Source of the DNA: Bradyrhizobium sp. Arg816
GTDB taxonomy: Bacteria > Pseudomonadota > Alphaproteobacteria > Rhizobiales > Xanthobacteraceae
Assembly (NCBI RefSeq): GCF_029989365.1
Contig: NZ_JAPRAQ010000007.1
Coordinates: 186,001 to 250,000, forward strand
DNA: 64,000 bases
Direction of reading: 5' to 3'
This document shows positions 7,888 to 16,134 of this stretch, in pieces (position 1 is the stretch's first letter; each line of letters starts with the position of its first letter). The notes beneath the pieces were generated by a model, which was given only the letters and a program-made list of their open reading frames with translations, made no database searches and was not told the origin of the DNA. The translations under genes were made by a program, and so were the position numbers.

Positions 7888-10527
7888 TCAGTGCAATCTC
7901 CGTTTCGGAGATGGCGCGTTGAACTGCGCTATTTCCGCCGTCTGCGGCGCCTTGCCGTTGAATGTCAGCACATTGCCTTCCGCCGAGATCGCAACCTTGT
8001 CGCCGTCCTTCACCTCGCCTGCGAGGATCATCTCGGCCAGGGGGTCCTGCAGATACTTTTGGATCACCCGCTTCAGCGGCCGCGCGCCGTAGGCGGGGTC
8101 CCAGCCCTTCGCAGCGAGCCAATCCCTCGCGTCCGCGTCGAGGGTGAGCGTGATCTTGCGATCGTCCAGCAGCTTTTGAAGCCTGGCGAACTGGATCTCG
8201 ACAATCCGGCCCATCTCACTTCGCTGCAGCCGGTGGAACAGGATGATCTCGTCGACCCGGTTGAGGAATTCGGGGCGGAAATGTCCCCGCACCATTCCCA
8301 TCACCTGCTCGCGCACGGCCGAGGTGTCTTCGCCCTCCGGTTGATTCACCAGAAACTCCGAACCGAGGTTCGAGGTCATGATGATCAGCGTGTTGCGGAA
8401 ATCGACCGTGCGGCCCTGACCATCGGTCAGGCGGCCGTCGTCGAGCACCTGCAACAGGACGTTGAAGACGTCAGGATGCGCCTTCTCGATCTCGTCGAAC
8501 AGCACCACCTGGTAAGGCCGGCGCCGCACCGCTTCGGTGAGCGCGCCGCCCTCGTCATAGCCGACATAGCCGGGGGGCGCACCGATCAGCCGCGAGACCG
8601 AGTGCTTCTCCATGTACTCGGACATGTCGAGGCGGACCATCGCGGTCTCGTCGTTGAACAGGTACTCCGCGAGCGCCTTGGTCAGCTCGGTTTTTCCGAC
8701 GCCGGTGGGGCCCAAAAACATGAACGAGCCCATCGGCCGGTTCGGATCCTGCAAGCCCGCGCGCGAGCGGCGCACGGCGGTCGCTACCACATGCACGGCC
8801 TCGGCCTGGCCCACCACGCGCTGGCTGAGTTGCTCCTCCATCCTGAGGAGCTTCTCCTTCTCACCCTCGAGCATCTTGTCCACGGGCACGCCGGTCCAGC
8901 GCGACACCACCTGCGCGATGTGGTTGGCGGTCACAGCCTCCTCCACCGTGGCGCCCGCATTCTCGTTGGCCTCGATCTCGGCGAGCTGCTTTTCCAGCGC
9001 CGGAATCTTGCCATAGGCAAGCTCGCCGGCCTTCTGGAATTCGCCGCGCCGCTGCGCATTGGCAAGCTCGACCCGAAGCGCATCGAGTTCGCTCTTGAGC
9101 TTCTGGGCGTTGGAGAGCTTGTTCTTCTCCGCGCTCCAGCGCGCGGTCAGCGCCGCAGATTTCTCCTCGATATCGGCAAGCTCCTTCTCCAGCGCCTGAA
9201 GCCGCGTCTTGGAGCCAAGATCGCTCTCCTTCTTCAGCGCTTCCTGCTCGATCTTGAGCCGGATGATCTCGCGGTCGAGCGTATCCAGCTCTTCAGGCTT
9301 GGAATCGACCTGCATCTTTAGCCGCGCAGCCGCCTCGTCCATCAGGTCGATAGCCTTGTCGGGCAGGAAACGGTCGGTGATGTAGCGGTTGGACAGGGTC
9401 GTGGCCGCAACAAGCGCGGAATCGGTGATCCGAACGCCATGGTGCTGTTCGTACTTGTCCTTCAACCCGCGCAGGATCGAGATGGTGTCCTCGACGCTGG
9501 GCTCGCTGACGAAGATCGGCTGGAAGCGCCGTGCAAGTGCCGCATCCTTCTCGACATGCTTGCGGTATTCGTCGAGCGTAGTCGCGCCGATGCAGTGCAA
9601 CTCGCCGCGGGCGAGCGCGGGCTTGAGCAGGTTGGAGGCATCCATTGCGCCGTCGGCCTTGCCGGCGCCGATCAGCGTGTGCATCTCGTCGATGAACAGG
9701 ATGAAATTGCCGTTGCTCGCGGTGACCTCCTGGAGCAGGGCCTTCAGCCGCTCCTCGAACTCACCGCGGTATTTTGCACCGGCGATCAGCGCACCGAGGT
9801 CGAGCGACAGCAGCTTCTTGTCGTGAAGGCTCTCCGGCACGTCGCCGTTGATGATGCGTAGCGCGAGGCCTTCGGCGATCGCCGTCTTGCCAACGCCGGG
9901 CTCGCCAATCAGGACGGGATTATTCTTCGTCCGGCGCGAGAGCACTTGAATCGTGCGGCGAATTTCCTCATCGCGGCCGATGACCGGGTCGAGCTTGCCG
10001 TCGCGCGCGGCCTGGGTCAGGTCGCGGGCATATTTCTTCAGCGCGTCATAGGCATTCTCGGCCGTCGCGGAATCCGCAGTGCGGCCCTTTCGCAAGGATT
10101 CGATCGCAGCATTTAGGTTCTGCGCAGTAACGCCGCCATTCGCCAGTAGCCGGCCGGCCTCGCTATTCTTGTCGATGGCGAGCCCGAGCAAAAGCCGCTC
10201 AACCGTGACAAAGCTGTCACCGGCCTTCTCGGCTGCCTTTTCAGCCGCGTCGAACGCTCGCGCCAGTTCGGGTGCAAGATAAACCTGCCCGGCACCGCCC
10301 CCGGAGACCTTTGGCACCTTGTTCAGGGCATCCTCGGTCGCCTTCAGGATTGCACGGGAATTGCCGCCGGCGCGGTCGATCAGACCGCCAGCAAGGCCCT
10401 CGCTGTCATCAAGCAGGACCTTCAGCAGATGCAGGGTCGAAAACTGCTGATGACCTTCGCGCATCGCCAGCGACTGCGCGGATTGGATGAAGCCGCGCGA
10501 GCGCTCGGTATAGTGCTCAATATTCAT
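7888..10527 (-). CDS. clpB: ATP-dependent disaggregase ClpB
   Basis: Hexameric AAA+ chaperone that, with DnaK/DnaJ/GrpE, rescues aggregated proteins after heat or other stress. 879 residues, full length. The N-terminal double Clp-N domain begins MNIEHYTERSRGFIQSAQSL. NBD1 has Walker A GEPGVGKT (about residue 205) and Walker B ILFIDEMH. The coiled-coil middle domain spans about 410-525 (EKELADIEEKSAALTARWSA). NBD2 has GPTGVGKTE (about 608), VLFDEIEKAHPDVFN and sensor-2 GARPLKR. No IGF/IGL ClpP-binding loop is apparent, which fits ClpB rather than ClpA/C. It is flanked by the UBP zinc-finger gene and its decayed copy. Confidence 0.97.
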   Translation of the reverse strand: MNIEHYTERSRGFIQSAQSLAMREGHQQFSTLHLLKVLLDDSEGLAGGLIDRAGGNSRAILKATEDALNKVPKVSGGGAGQVYLAPELARAFDAAEKAAEKAGDSFVTVERLLLGLAIDKNSEAGRLLANGGVTAQNLNAAIESLRKGRTADSATAENAYDALKKYARDLTQAARDGKLDPVIGRDEEIRRTIQVLSRRTKNNPVLIGEPGVGKTAIAEGLALRIINGDVPESLHDKKLLSLDLGALIAGAKYRGEFEERLKALLQEVTASNGNFILFIDEMHTLIGAGKADGAMDASNLLKPALARGELHCIGATTLDEYRKHVEKDAALARRFQPIFVSEPSVEDTISILRGLKDKYEQHHGVRITDSALVAATTLSNRYITDRFLPDKAIDLMDEAAARLKMQVDSKPEELDTLDREIIRLKIEQEALKKESDLGSKTRLQALEKELADIEEKSAALTARWSAEKNKLSNAQKLKSELDALRVELANAQRRGEFQKAGELAYGKIPALEKQLAEIEANENAGATVEEAVTANHIAQVVSRWTGVPVDKMLEGEKEKLLRMEEQLSQRVVGQAEAVHVVATAVRRSRAGLQDPNRPMGSFMFLGPTGVGKTELTKALAEYLFNDETAMVRLDMSEYMEKHSVSRLIGAPPGYVGYDEGGALTEAVRRRPYQVVLFDEIEKAHPDVFNVLLQVLDDGRLTDGQGRTVDFRNTLIIMTSNLGSEFLVNQPEGEDTSAVREQVMGMVRGHFRPEFLNRVDEIILFHRLQRSEMGRIVEIQFARLQKLLDDRKITLTLDADARDWLAAKGWDPAYGARPLKRVIQKYLQDPLAEMILAGEVKDGDKVAISAEGNVLTFNGKAPQTAEIAQFNAPSPKRRLH

Positions 10528-10908
10528 CGTCGTCTTCCTTCGGCGTGCCGCTCCGCCCCCGAAGTGCGGTCAGCAAAAAGGAGGGTACCGGTTTTTCGTT
10601 CGATCGCGATCAAAGTATTGAAGATCCACGATCTGCTCGCCAACCGCACGCCGCTTAGCGAATTATGCGCAAAGGCACGCATACCGCATGTTCTTTGGGT
10701 TTCGGCAAGCTCGCACTGACATTCGTCAACTCGCCAAGCGGCTTTCATCGCCGACGCTGGCGCCTACTGCGACAGTTGACGCTCAATATCGCCGAAACCA
10801 CCACGCCCGTCGCGCGGCGGCCGTCGAGCTGAAGCTGCTTAAGCTTTGCAATTGGATTAACACTGAGAGAAACGGAGAGCGGCGCGCCATTGCGCGTCAG
10901 TTAAAGAT
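10528..10908. other. intergenic region upstream of clpB
   Basis: About 380 bp with no supportable gene between clpB (leftward) and the UBP zinc-finger pseudogene (rightward). On the clpB strand it contains TTGATCGCGATCGA at 10600-10613, one base off the TTGA-N6-TCAA box and centred about 80 bp before clpB. I could not identify a convincing heat-shock (RpoH) promoter. Confidence 0.4.
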
Positions 10909-11223
10909 GGCGATACTTTGCAAGCATCTCTCGGCAATCCCTGACTTTATTCCGAGCGCCTTTGGGGTGCGAAGAATATGCCTGAAGTCGGGCGACCCTG
11001 GTTGCATCCTCGGATTTTCTGCACCTGGGACCCTGGGACCATGTCGGTTGCTGCGACCAGTCGACAGATCGGCACGCAACAAAAACACTTTCACGCGACA
11101 AGACACCCGATCATCGAAGCCTTTGATCCACCGGAAGGGTGGGGCTGGTGGTATGTCGACGAAGTGACGTTTGATCTTTCGGGCCGACAGACACCGCCTT
11201 TGGCGCCCATTCCGCAATCTTAC
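10909..11223 (+). pseudogene. decayed UBP-type zinc finger gene
   Basis: A broken homologue of the 7443-7751 gene. From ATG 10909 the frame reads MAILCKHLSAIPDFIPSAFG, matching the start of the intact protein. A two-base insertion (the TA in GAATATGCC), further shifts in the CCTGGTTGC region, and an extra A in the ACAAAAACAC run move the frame repeatedly. The remaining matches are PWLHPRI, the shifted CGHVGCCDQS-equivalent bases and HFHATRHPIIEAFDPPEGWG followed by WWYVDEVTFDL. Several zinc cysteines are lost. The end overlaps the last codons of the convergent uvrA-like gene. Confidence 0.75.
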
Positions 11224-13817
11224 TGTGGTGCCGCAAGGCGACTGGACGTTGACGCGTCGGCCGCGAGCCGAGCCCTGAACCGCGACAGGCATGGCGCAGT
11301 GCGGCTTATGGACGATCCAGCGACCTCGGCAGGCGTGCCAAACGCCACCACATGACCGCCTTCGTCACCTGCACCCGGGCCGATATCCATGACCCAGTCG
11401 CTGCCGGCGGCAACGCGCATGTCATGCTCCACCACGATGACGGTGTTGCCGGATTCGACCAGCCCGTCGAGTTGTGCGATGAGCTTCTCGACGTCAGCCG
11501 GGTGTAGTCCCGTGGTGGGCTCGTCAAGGACGTAGAGCGTTTGGCCACGTTGCGTCCGCTGCAACTCGGTGGCAAGCTTGATTCGCTGGGCCTCGCCGCC
11601 GGAAAGCTCCGTCGCCGGCTGGCCAAGTCGCAGATAGCCGAGGCCAACCTGCCGCAGCACATCGAGGGACCGGCGTACCTGCGCCTCCTCAGCAAAGAAC
11701 GCGAAGGCGGCATCGACCGTCATTCCCAGTACGGCGGCGATGTTCTTGCCGCGGTATTCTATTTCAAGGGTTTTAGCGTTGTAGCGAGCGCCATGACAGC
11801 TTGGGCACGGTGCATACACACTGGGCAGGAACAGCAATTCAACGCAAACAAAGCCTTCGCCCTCGCAGGTCTCGCAGCGGCCTTTGGCAACATTGAAGGA
11901 AAAGCGTCCAGTGTCATAGTGACGGGCGCGCGCCGACTTGGTGGCCGCGAAGATCTTGCGAACGTAATCGAACAGCCCTGTGTACGTCGCGAGGTTGGAC
12001 CGTGGCGTGCGTCCGATCGCCTTCTGATCGACGACCACCAATCGCTTGACACCCTCCATTTCGCTTGCGATCCGGCCGCCGAGTGTGGTCACGACGGTCC
12101 GCTCGAGTTCGTCGCCTTCATCGTCGATCGACGGTAAGGGATGGCCTAGCTTACTTGCAATCAATTCCACCAGGACTTGGCTCACCAGGCTCGACTTGCC
12201 CGAGCCGGAAACGCCAGTCACGGTGGTGAATACTCCCAACGGAAAATCGACATCGAGTTCATGGAGGTTGTTGCGACTGGCGCCACGCACTCGCAGCCAG
12301 CCCTTGGGCAAGCGCGGCGTACGGTTTGACACGATGTGGTCGCCGAACAGGTAACGGCGGGTTTGCGATTCCTCTACCTGCTTGAACCCTTGTAGAGGAC
12401 CGCTGTAGAGGACATGGCCGCCGAGTTCGCCGGCGCCAGGCCCGACGTCGACAACCCAATCCGCATACCGGATCACATCGATCTCGTGTTCGACCACGAA
12501 AAGCGAGTTGCCGGAGGCTTTCAACCGTGCGAGCGCCGTCAACAGCGCCTCGGTGTCCGCGGGATGAAGTCCGGCGGACGGCTCGTCGAGCACATAGACG
12601 ACGCCGAACAGATTGGAACGCACTTGGGTTGCCAGTCGCAGGCGCTGCAGTTCGCCCGGAGAGAGCGTCGGGGTACTCCGCTCCAGCGAAAGATAGCCCA
12701 GTCCGAGGTCAAGCAGAACCGTGAGGCGGCCACCGAAGTCCTCGGCGATCCGCTGCACCACCAAAGCCTTCTCCGGATGCTGCGCCTTAAGCTTGGTCAG
12801 TGCAGGGGCGGTGGCCTCCGCATAGGGACGCAAGAGGTCAGCGAGCTTGGCCAACGGGATCCTGGAGATATCGGCAATGTCCAAGCCGGCGAATTTGACG
12901 GACAGCGATTCGCGGCGAAGCCGCTTGCCATGACAGAGCGGGCATTCGGTACTTACCATGTGGCGCGATACTCGCTTTTTGATTGACGCGCTTTCAGTGG
13001 TAGCAAAGGTGTTCAGCACATATCGCCTGGCGCTGGAGAAATTGCCCCGGTAACTGGGCTCCTCCCTGCGTTTGATGGCCCTTCGCACCTCGTTCGCGTC
13101 ATACCCGATGTAAACCGGGACCACCGGTTGCTCGTCGGTATATAGGATCCAGTCGCGGGCCTTTTTCGGTAATTCGCGCCACGGACGATCGACGTCATAA
13201 CCGAGCGAAATCAGCATGTCGCGCAGGTTGCCGCCATGCCAGGCGGGCGGCCAGGCTGCAATCGCGCGCTCGCGAATGCTTTTGGAATTATCCGGCACCA
13301 TGGAGCGTTCGGTCACCTCGTAGACCCGACCGAGCCCATGGCATCGAGGACAGGCTCCAGCCGGCGTATTGGGCGAAAAAGCCTCGGCATCGAGATGCGC
13401 CTGGTGCCGTGAATAATCACCGGCGCGCGAGTATAGCATTCGAAGCAGGTTGGACAACGTCGTCACGCTGCCGACGGAAGAGCGCGTGGTGGGCGACCCG
13501 CGCTGCTGCTGCAGGGCCACGGCCGGCGGCAAGCCATCGATTTCATCAACCTCTGGAACCGCCATCTGATGAAACAAACGCCGCGCATAAGGCGAGACGG
13601 ATTCGAGATACCGCCGCTGCGCCTCCGCGTAGAGCGTTCCAAAGGCCAGTGACGATTTGCCCGAGCCGGAGACGCCGGTAAACACCACCAGGGCATCGCG
13701 GGGAATTTCGAGATCGATATTCTTCAAATTATGCTCGCGTGCTCCACGCACGCGGACGAAGCCGCGCAGATCCTCTCCCGCGGCGCTTAGAGAAGGAGGC
13801 TTGTTGATTTCTAACAT
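11220..13817 (-). CDS. UvrA2-type excinuclease ATPase subunit homologue
   Basis: An ABC-type ATPase related to UvrA, the damage-recognition subunit of nucleotide excision repair. 865 residues against about 940-970 for UvrA. Both Walker A motifs are GVSGSGKSS (about residues 49 and 546). The second signature is intact (ELSGGEAQRIKLA), but the first is changed to TLSPGELQRLRLA. Zinc-module cysteines are at CPRCHG, CPLCHG, CETCEG and CPSCHG. After NLLRMLYSRAG the protein goes almost directly to FSPNTPAGACPRC, so the segment holding the UvrB-binding domain in UvrA is missing. This is typical of UvrA2/DrrC-like proteins tied to drug or damage tolerance. Confidence 0.88.
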   Translation of the reverse strand: MLEINKPPSLSAAGEDLRGFVRVRGAREHNLKNIDLEIPRDALVVFTGVSGSGKSSLAFGTLYAEAQRRYLESVSPYARRLFHQMAVPEVDEIDGLPPAVALQQQRGSPTTRSSVGSVTTLSNLLRMLYSRAGDYSRHQAHLDAEAFSPNTPAGACPRCHGLGRVYEVTERSMVPDNSKSIRERAIAAWPPAWHGGNLRDMLISLGYDVDRPWRELPKKARDWILYTDEQPVVPVYIGYDANEVRRAIKRREEPSYRGNFSSARRYVLNTFATTESASIKKRVSRHMVSTECPLCHGKRLRRESLSVKFAGLDIADISRIPLAKLADLLRPYAEATAPALTKLKAQHPEKALVVQRIAEDFGGRLTVLLDLGLGYLSLERSTPTLSPGELQRLRLATQVRSNLFGVVYVLDEPSAGLHPADTEALLTALARLKASGNSLFVVEHEIDVIRYADWVVDVGPGAGELGGHVLYSGPLQGFKQVEESQTRRYLFGDHIVSNRTPRLPKGWLRVRGASRNNLHELDVDFPLGVFTTVTGVSGSGKSSLVSQVLVELIASKLGHPLPSIDDEGDELERTVVTTLGGRIASEMEGVKRLVVVDQKAIGRTPRSNLATYTGLFDYVRKIFAATKSARARHYDTGRFSFNVAKGRCETCEGEGFVCVELLFLPSVYAPCPSCHGARYNAKTLEIEYRGKNIAAVLGMTVDAAFAFFAEEAQVRRSLDVLRQVGLGYLRLGQPATELSGGEAQRIKLATELQRTQRGQTLYVLDEPTTGLHPADVEKLIAQLDGLVESGNTVIVVEHDMRVAAGSDWVMDIGPGAGDEGGHVVAFGTPAEVAGSSISRTAPCLSRFRARLAADASTSSRLAAPQ

Positions 13818-14224
13818 CTACACGAGCCGATCCGAGGAAAACGCTTGACGGCCGAGTGGAGTTCCGTCCCAAACAGGACGCACTCGACCAGATGCTCGGG
13901 CTCCTGTGACGAGCCATTCGGCCGCATTGCGACGAAAATATCGGCGGTGCGGGTTTCGCATGCGAAGATCTCGCCCATCGTGTCGCCGAGCGCCTCGAAC
14001 CACCGCAACTCGACTGGCTTCTGCAGCCGCGCCAGTTGCTGCCGGGGCTCGGCTTCGAGTTCGTCGCTCACGGCGCGCCTTATCAACGAGCCGGGCCGCT
14101 TCGGCTGCGGACACGCTGTGGCCTTCGGCAGGGATCCGGCGGCAGAAACAGGCCAACGACGGGGTGACCAGTCCGCGTCGTCGGCCCGCGTGCCGTCCAG
14201 GCGTACCATCACGTTCTTGATCAT
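13811..14224 (-). pseudogene. universal stress protein remnant
   Basis: The remains of a UspA-family gene. The start is well preserved: GGAGG precedes ATG 14224, and the product begins MIKNVMVRLDGTRADD. The next about 45 codons make no family sense, then ALGDTMGEIFACETRTADIF and VAMRPNGSSQEPEHLVECVL match the late part of a single Usp domain. The frame then ends early (about 138 codons, where Bradyrhizobium two-domain Usps have about 270-280). An internal rearrangement plus loss of the C-terminus is the simplest reading. A perfect FixK-like box remains upstream at 14287-14300. The end overlaps the uvrA-like start. Confidence 0.65.
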
Positions 14225-14286
14225 CACCACCTCCGCCGTGCCGCCAGGAATGCAAAGGAGTGTTGATCCGGCGAGCCCTCTTGTCA

Positions 14287-14300
14287 TTGACGATGGTCAA
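14287..14300 (-). promoter_or_regulatory. FixK/FNR-like box upstream of the Usp remnant
   Basis: TTGACGATGGTCAA has TTGAC-N4-GTCAA arms and is centred about 70 bp before the Usp start codon. It matches the boxes at 7337-7350 and 1616-1629 in sequence, orientation and spacing. It may still drive the downstream uvrA-like gene. Confidence 0.6.
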
Positions 14301-14348
14301 GAAGCGACGGCAGCTCTGCGACAAACATGGGCTTGAAGCTTCGTCGGG

Positions 14349-14996
14349 CTAGGCCCGATAGGACTGGCTTGGTCCGGTTCGCGACTGCACCTCGCGGATA
14401 AAATCCTGCGGGCTCGTGAAGAACGAGTTCTCGATCAAGACGCCGCCGATGAGGACCATAGGGTGCGTTCGCAAAATATCGATGGCATGGGGCGCCGTCA
14501 GCAGATTGACGTCGAAGGTGCAAATCACCGGGTCGTCGTAATTTGGCAGAACGCTATTGAGCCGCATCTCGTATTCGGCCCATTCGATGCCGCTCTTCCA
14601 ATCGTCCACGGCCATCTCGGCGTGCGCGATCATCCGCGTCAACGGGAAGCCGAGCCCGGTGCCGGCTTTCAGGGCCTCCTGGATCAGGACGAGCATGGCG
14701 TCCTTGTCGAAACGTCCGGTCTTGAGATAGGTGTCCTCCGGCAGCGCGACTTCGAGCTGACGGCTTTTCATCGTCTTCTCCACGTCGACGCCGGCGGTGC
14801 GCATCCAATTGAGGTGATCCTCCCTGTGCTGAGAAGGGAGGACATGAAACGCGCGCTGGCCGCAGTTGATGCCGTCGCAAATGAACGGCAGCAACGCGTC
14901 GTATTCCTCCACTGCCGAGCTGAAGAACGCGCAGACATGCCGGTGCTCGCGAAGCATGGATCGTCCAAAAGGAATAGGCTCGGCAGTTGAATTCAT
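14349..14996 (-). CDS. MEDS domain-containing sensor protein
   Basis: A 215-residue protein of the MEDS (DcmR-type sensory) family, proposed to sense small hydrocarbons or related ligands in methylotrophs and methanogens. The domain fills most of the protein: REHRHVCAFFSSAVEEYDAL, PFICDGINCGQRAFHVL, HLNWMRTAGVDVEK and LIGGVLIENSFFTSPQDFI. No DNA-binding or kinase domain is attached, so it must pass its signal to another protein. The start at 14996 (MNSTAEPIPFG) is chosen because upstream codons lie inside the GAF gene. It begins 1 bp after the GAF gene ends, so the two are surely cotranscribed. Confidence 0.8.
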   Translation of the reverse strand: MNSTAEPIPFGRSMLREHRHVCAFFSSAVEEYDALLPFICDGINCGQRAFHVLPSQHREDHLNWMRTAGVDVEKTMKSRQLEVALPEDTYLKTGRFDKDAMLVLIQEALKAGTGLGFPLTRMIAHAEMAVDDWKSGIEWAEYEMRLNSVLPNYDDPVICTFDVNLLTAPHAIDILRTHPMVLIGGVLIENSFFTSPQDFIREVQSRTGPSQSYRA

Positions 14997-14997
14997 G

Positions 14998-15585
14998 TCA
15001 GCCTCCCGGTTGAGAGTGCTCCGGGACCTGCTTGCCGTGAAAATGCTGGCTCGGCACCAGGCCCTCTCGCTGCTCCAGGCTATCCGCGACCTGGACGGCG
15101 AGCCGATCCAGCCGAGCATGATCGAACTCGCTCTCTATCTGCGGTTCGCGAAAGTGTGTTGTGAATACGCCCCAGAGGTGGCCGTTACTGCTGATGAGCG
15201 GCGTCGATTGTACGGCAGCAATGCCGCCGGCACGCAGCATATCGAGTTCGCGCGTGCCTATAAACAGGTAACTCGTTGAGACGTCCTCGACAAACACACG
15301 CATGCGCCGCATGAGCGCGACAGCGCACGTGGTGTTAGTGTCGCGGCGCACAACGCCGAAAAAAGTCAGGGCTTCGGTCGAGAATCCGCGGCTGGCAACA
15401 ATTGTCAGGCAGTCGGCTCTTTCGTCGAAGCGCTGAAGGGTGCCCATGTCGGCACCCGCTATGCCGATCGCGATATCGAGGACCCGCAGCAGGTCCGCAC
15501 CGACATCCTTGGAATTTCTCAGCCGCTGCAGGACGGCGATTTGTTGCCCAGTTGCAGCGTCGAGCGGCTCCTCGAGGTTTGCCAT
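14998..15585 (-). CDS. GAF domain-containing protein
   Basis: A 195-residue single GAF-domain protein, likely a small-molecule or redox sensor without an output domain. The domain covers about residues 20-170: LLRVLDIAIGIAGADMGTLQ, LTIVASRGFSTEALTFF, and AVQSTPLISSNGHLWGVFTT. Similar GAF modules occur as N-terminal parts of rhizobial sensor kinases. It is the first gene of a tight two-gene unit with the MEDS protein and faces the FixLJ-like pair across about 350 bp of mostly non-coding DNA. Confidence 0.8.
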   Translation of the reverse strand: MANLEEPLDAATGQQIAVLQRLRNSKDVGADLLRVLDIAIGIAGADMGTLQRFDERADCLTIVASRGFSTEALTFFGVVRRDTNTTCAVALMRRMRVFVEDVSTSYLFIGTRELDMLRAGGIAAVQSTPLISSNGHLWGVFTTHFREPQIESEFDHARLDRLAVQVADSLEQREGLVPSQHFHGKQVPEHSQPGG

Positions 15586-15836
15586 CGCCTTTGCTCCGCT
15601 GGCCGTGCCGCGGCAACATTGTCGCGGCCAAACGATGCGGAAATGTAAGGGTAGATAGTGGCCAAGCAGATTAAGTAATTCTACGTAATCATTTTGCTAC
15701 GCCTGCCAGCGAAATCCGACGGTAATCAAAGCGCGTTTTTGCGACACCTTGCTGGTCAGTCCCCCGTGACCGCCCCATTCCCGTCCAGTGAGGTTTTCTA
15801 AGAAGAGATTTGCCTGTCCGTTAGGAACTAAGGCTC

Positions 15837-15861
15837 GCTAATCCGGATTAGCAGAGCTAAT
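15837..15861. promoter_or_regulatory. triple GCTAAT palindromic element
   Basis: Three copies of GCTAAT in alternating orientation: GCTAAT at 15837-15842, inverted ATTAGC at 15847-15852, GCTAAT at 15856-15861. They form two overlapping palindromes, the 14-bp CTAATCCGGATTAG and ATTAGC-AGA-GCTAAT. The site lies about 80 bp before the Crp/Fnr remnant and between divergent sensor genes. It looks like an operator; its protein is unknown. Confidence 0.45.
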
Positions 15862-15939
15862 ATTTCTCATCACTGAGTAGCTGATGGCTTCAGTGGCTGA
15901 GAGACGCTCCTGCGCTCCCGCCGAACGGGGAGCCTCGTC

Positions 15940-16134
15940 ATGTTCCAGTGCGCCAATCGCATTTTCAACGTACTCCCGCAAGAGGTCTTTGCCGGCATTA
16001 AGCCGCACCTCCAGCCCGTGAAGCTGTCCTTTGCAGAGGTGGTCGCCGGAACCGATCAGTCGATAGCACAAGTGTACTTCCCCTTCAGCGGTCGTGTTGT
16101 GGACTGGATCGGGCGACATGCCTTGGGTCGATAA
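15940..16134 (+). pseudogene. Crp/Fnr-family regulator, N-terminal remnant
   Basis: The first about 50 codons (MFQCANRIFNVLPQEVFAGI, HLQPVKLSFAEVV, QSIAQVYFPFSG) match the start of the cyclic-nucleotide-like domain of a subgroup of rhizobial Crp/Fnr regulators. Similarity stops at about 16086, and the frame ends at 16134 inside the sensor-kinase gene. The effector and helix-turn-helix parts are gone. The deletion seems to have joined the remnant to the kinase start, which may leave the kinase under the old crp-type promoter. Confidence 0.6.

Noticed and set aside
7891..9321. A 476-codon open frame antisense to clpB
   Set aside because: It is a shadow of a well-conserved AAA+ gene, with low-complexity His/Arg/Leu composition.
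10528..10700. A possible RpoH (heat-shock) promoter before clpB
   Set aside because: A CTTGCC-like -35 followed by CGGTAT can be drawn, but the match is too weak to stand. No CTTG-N-CCCCAT pattern is present.
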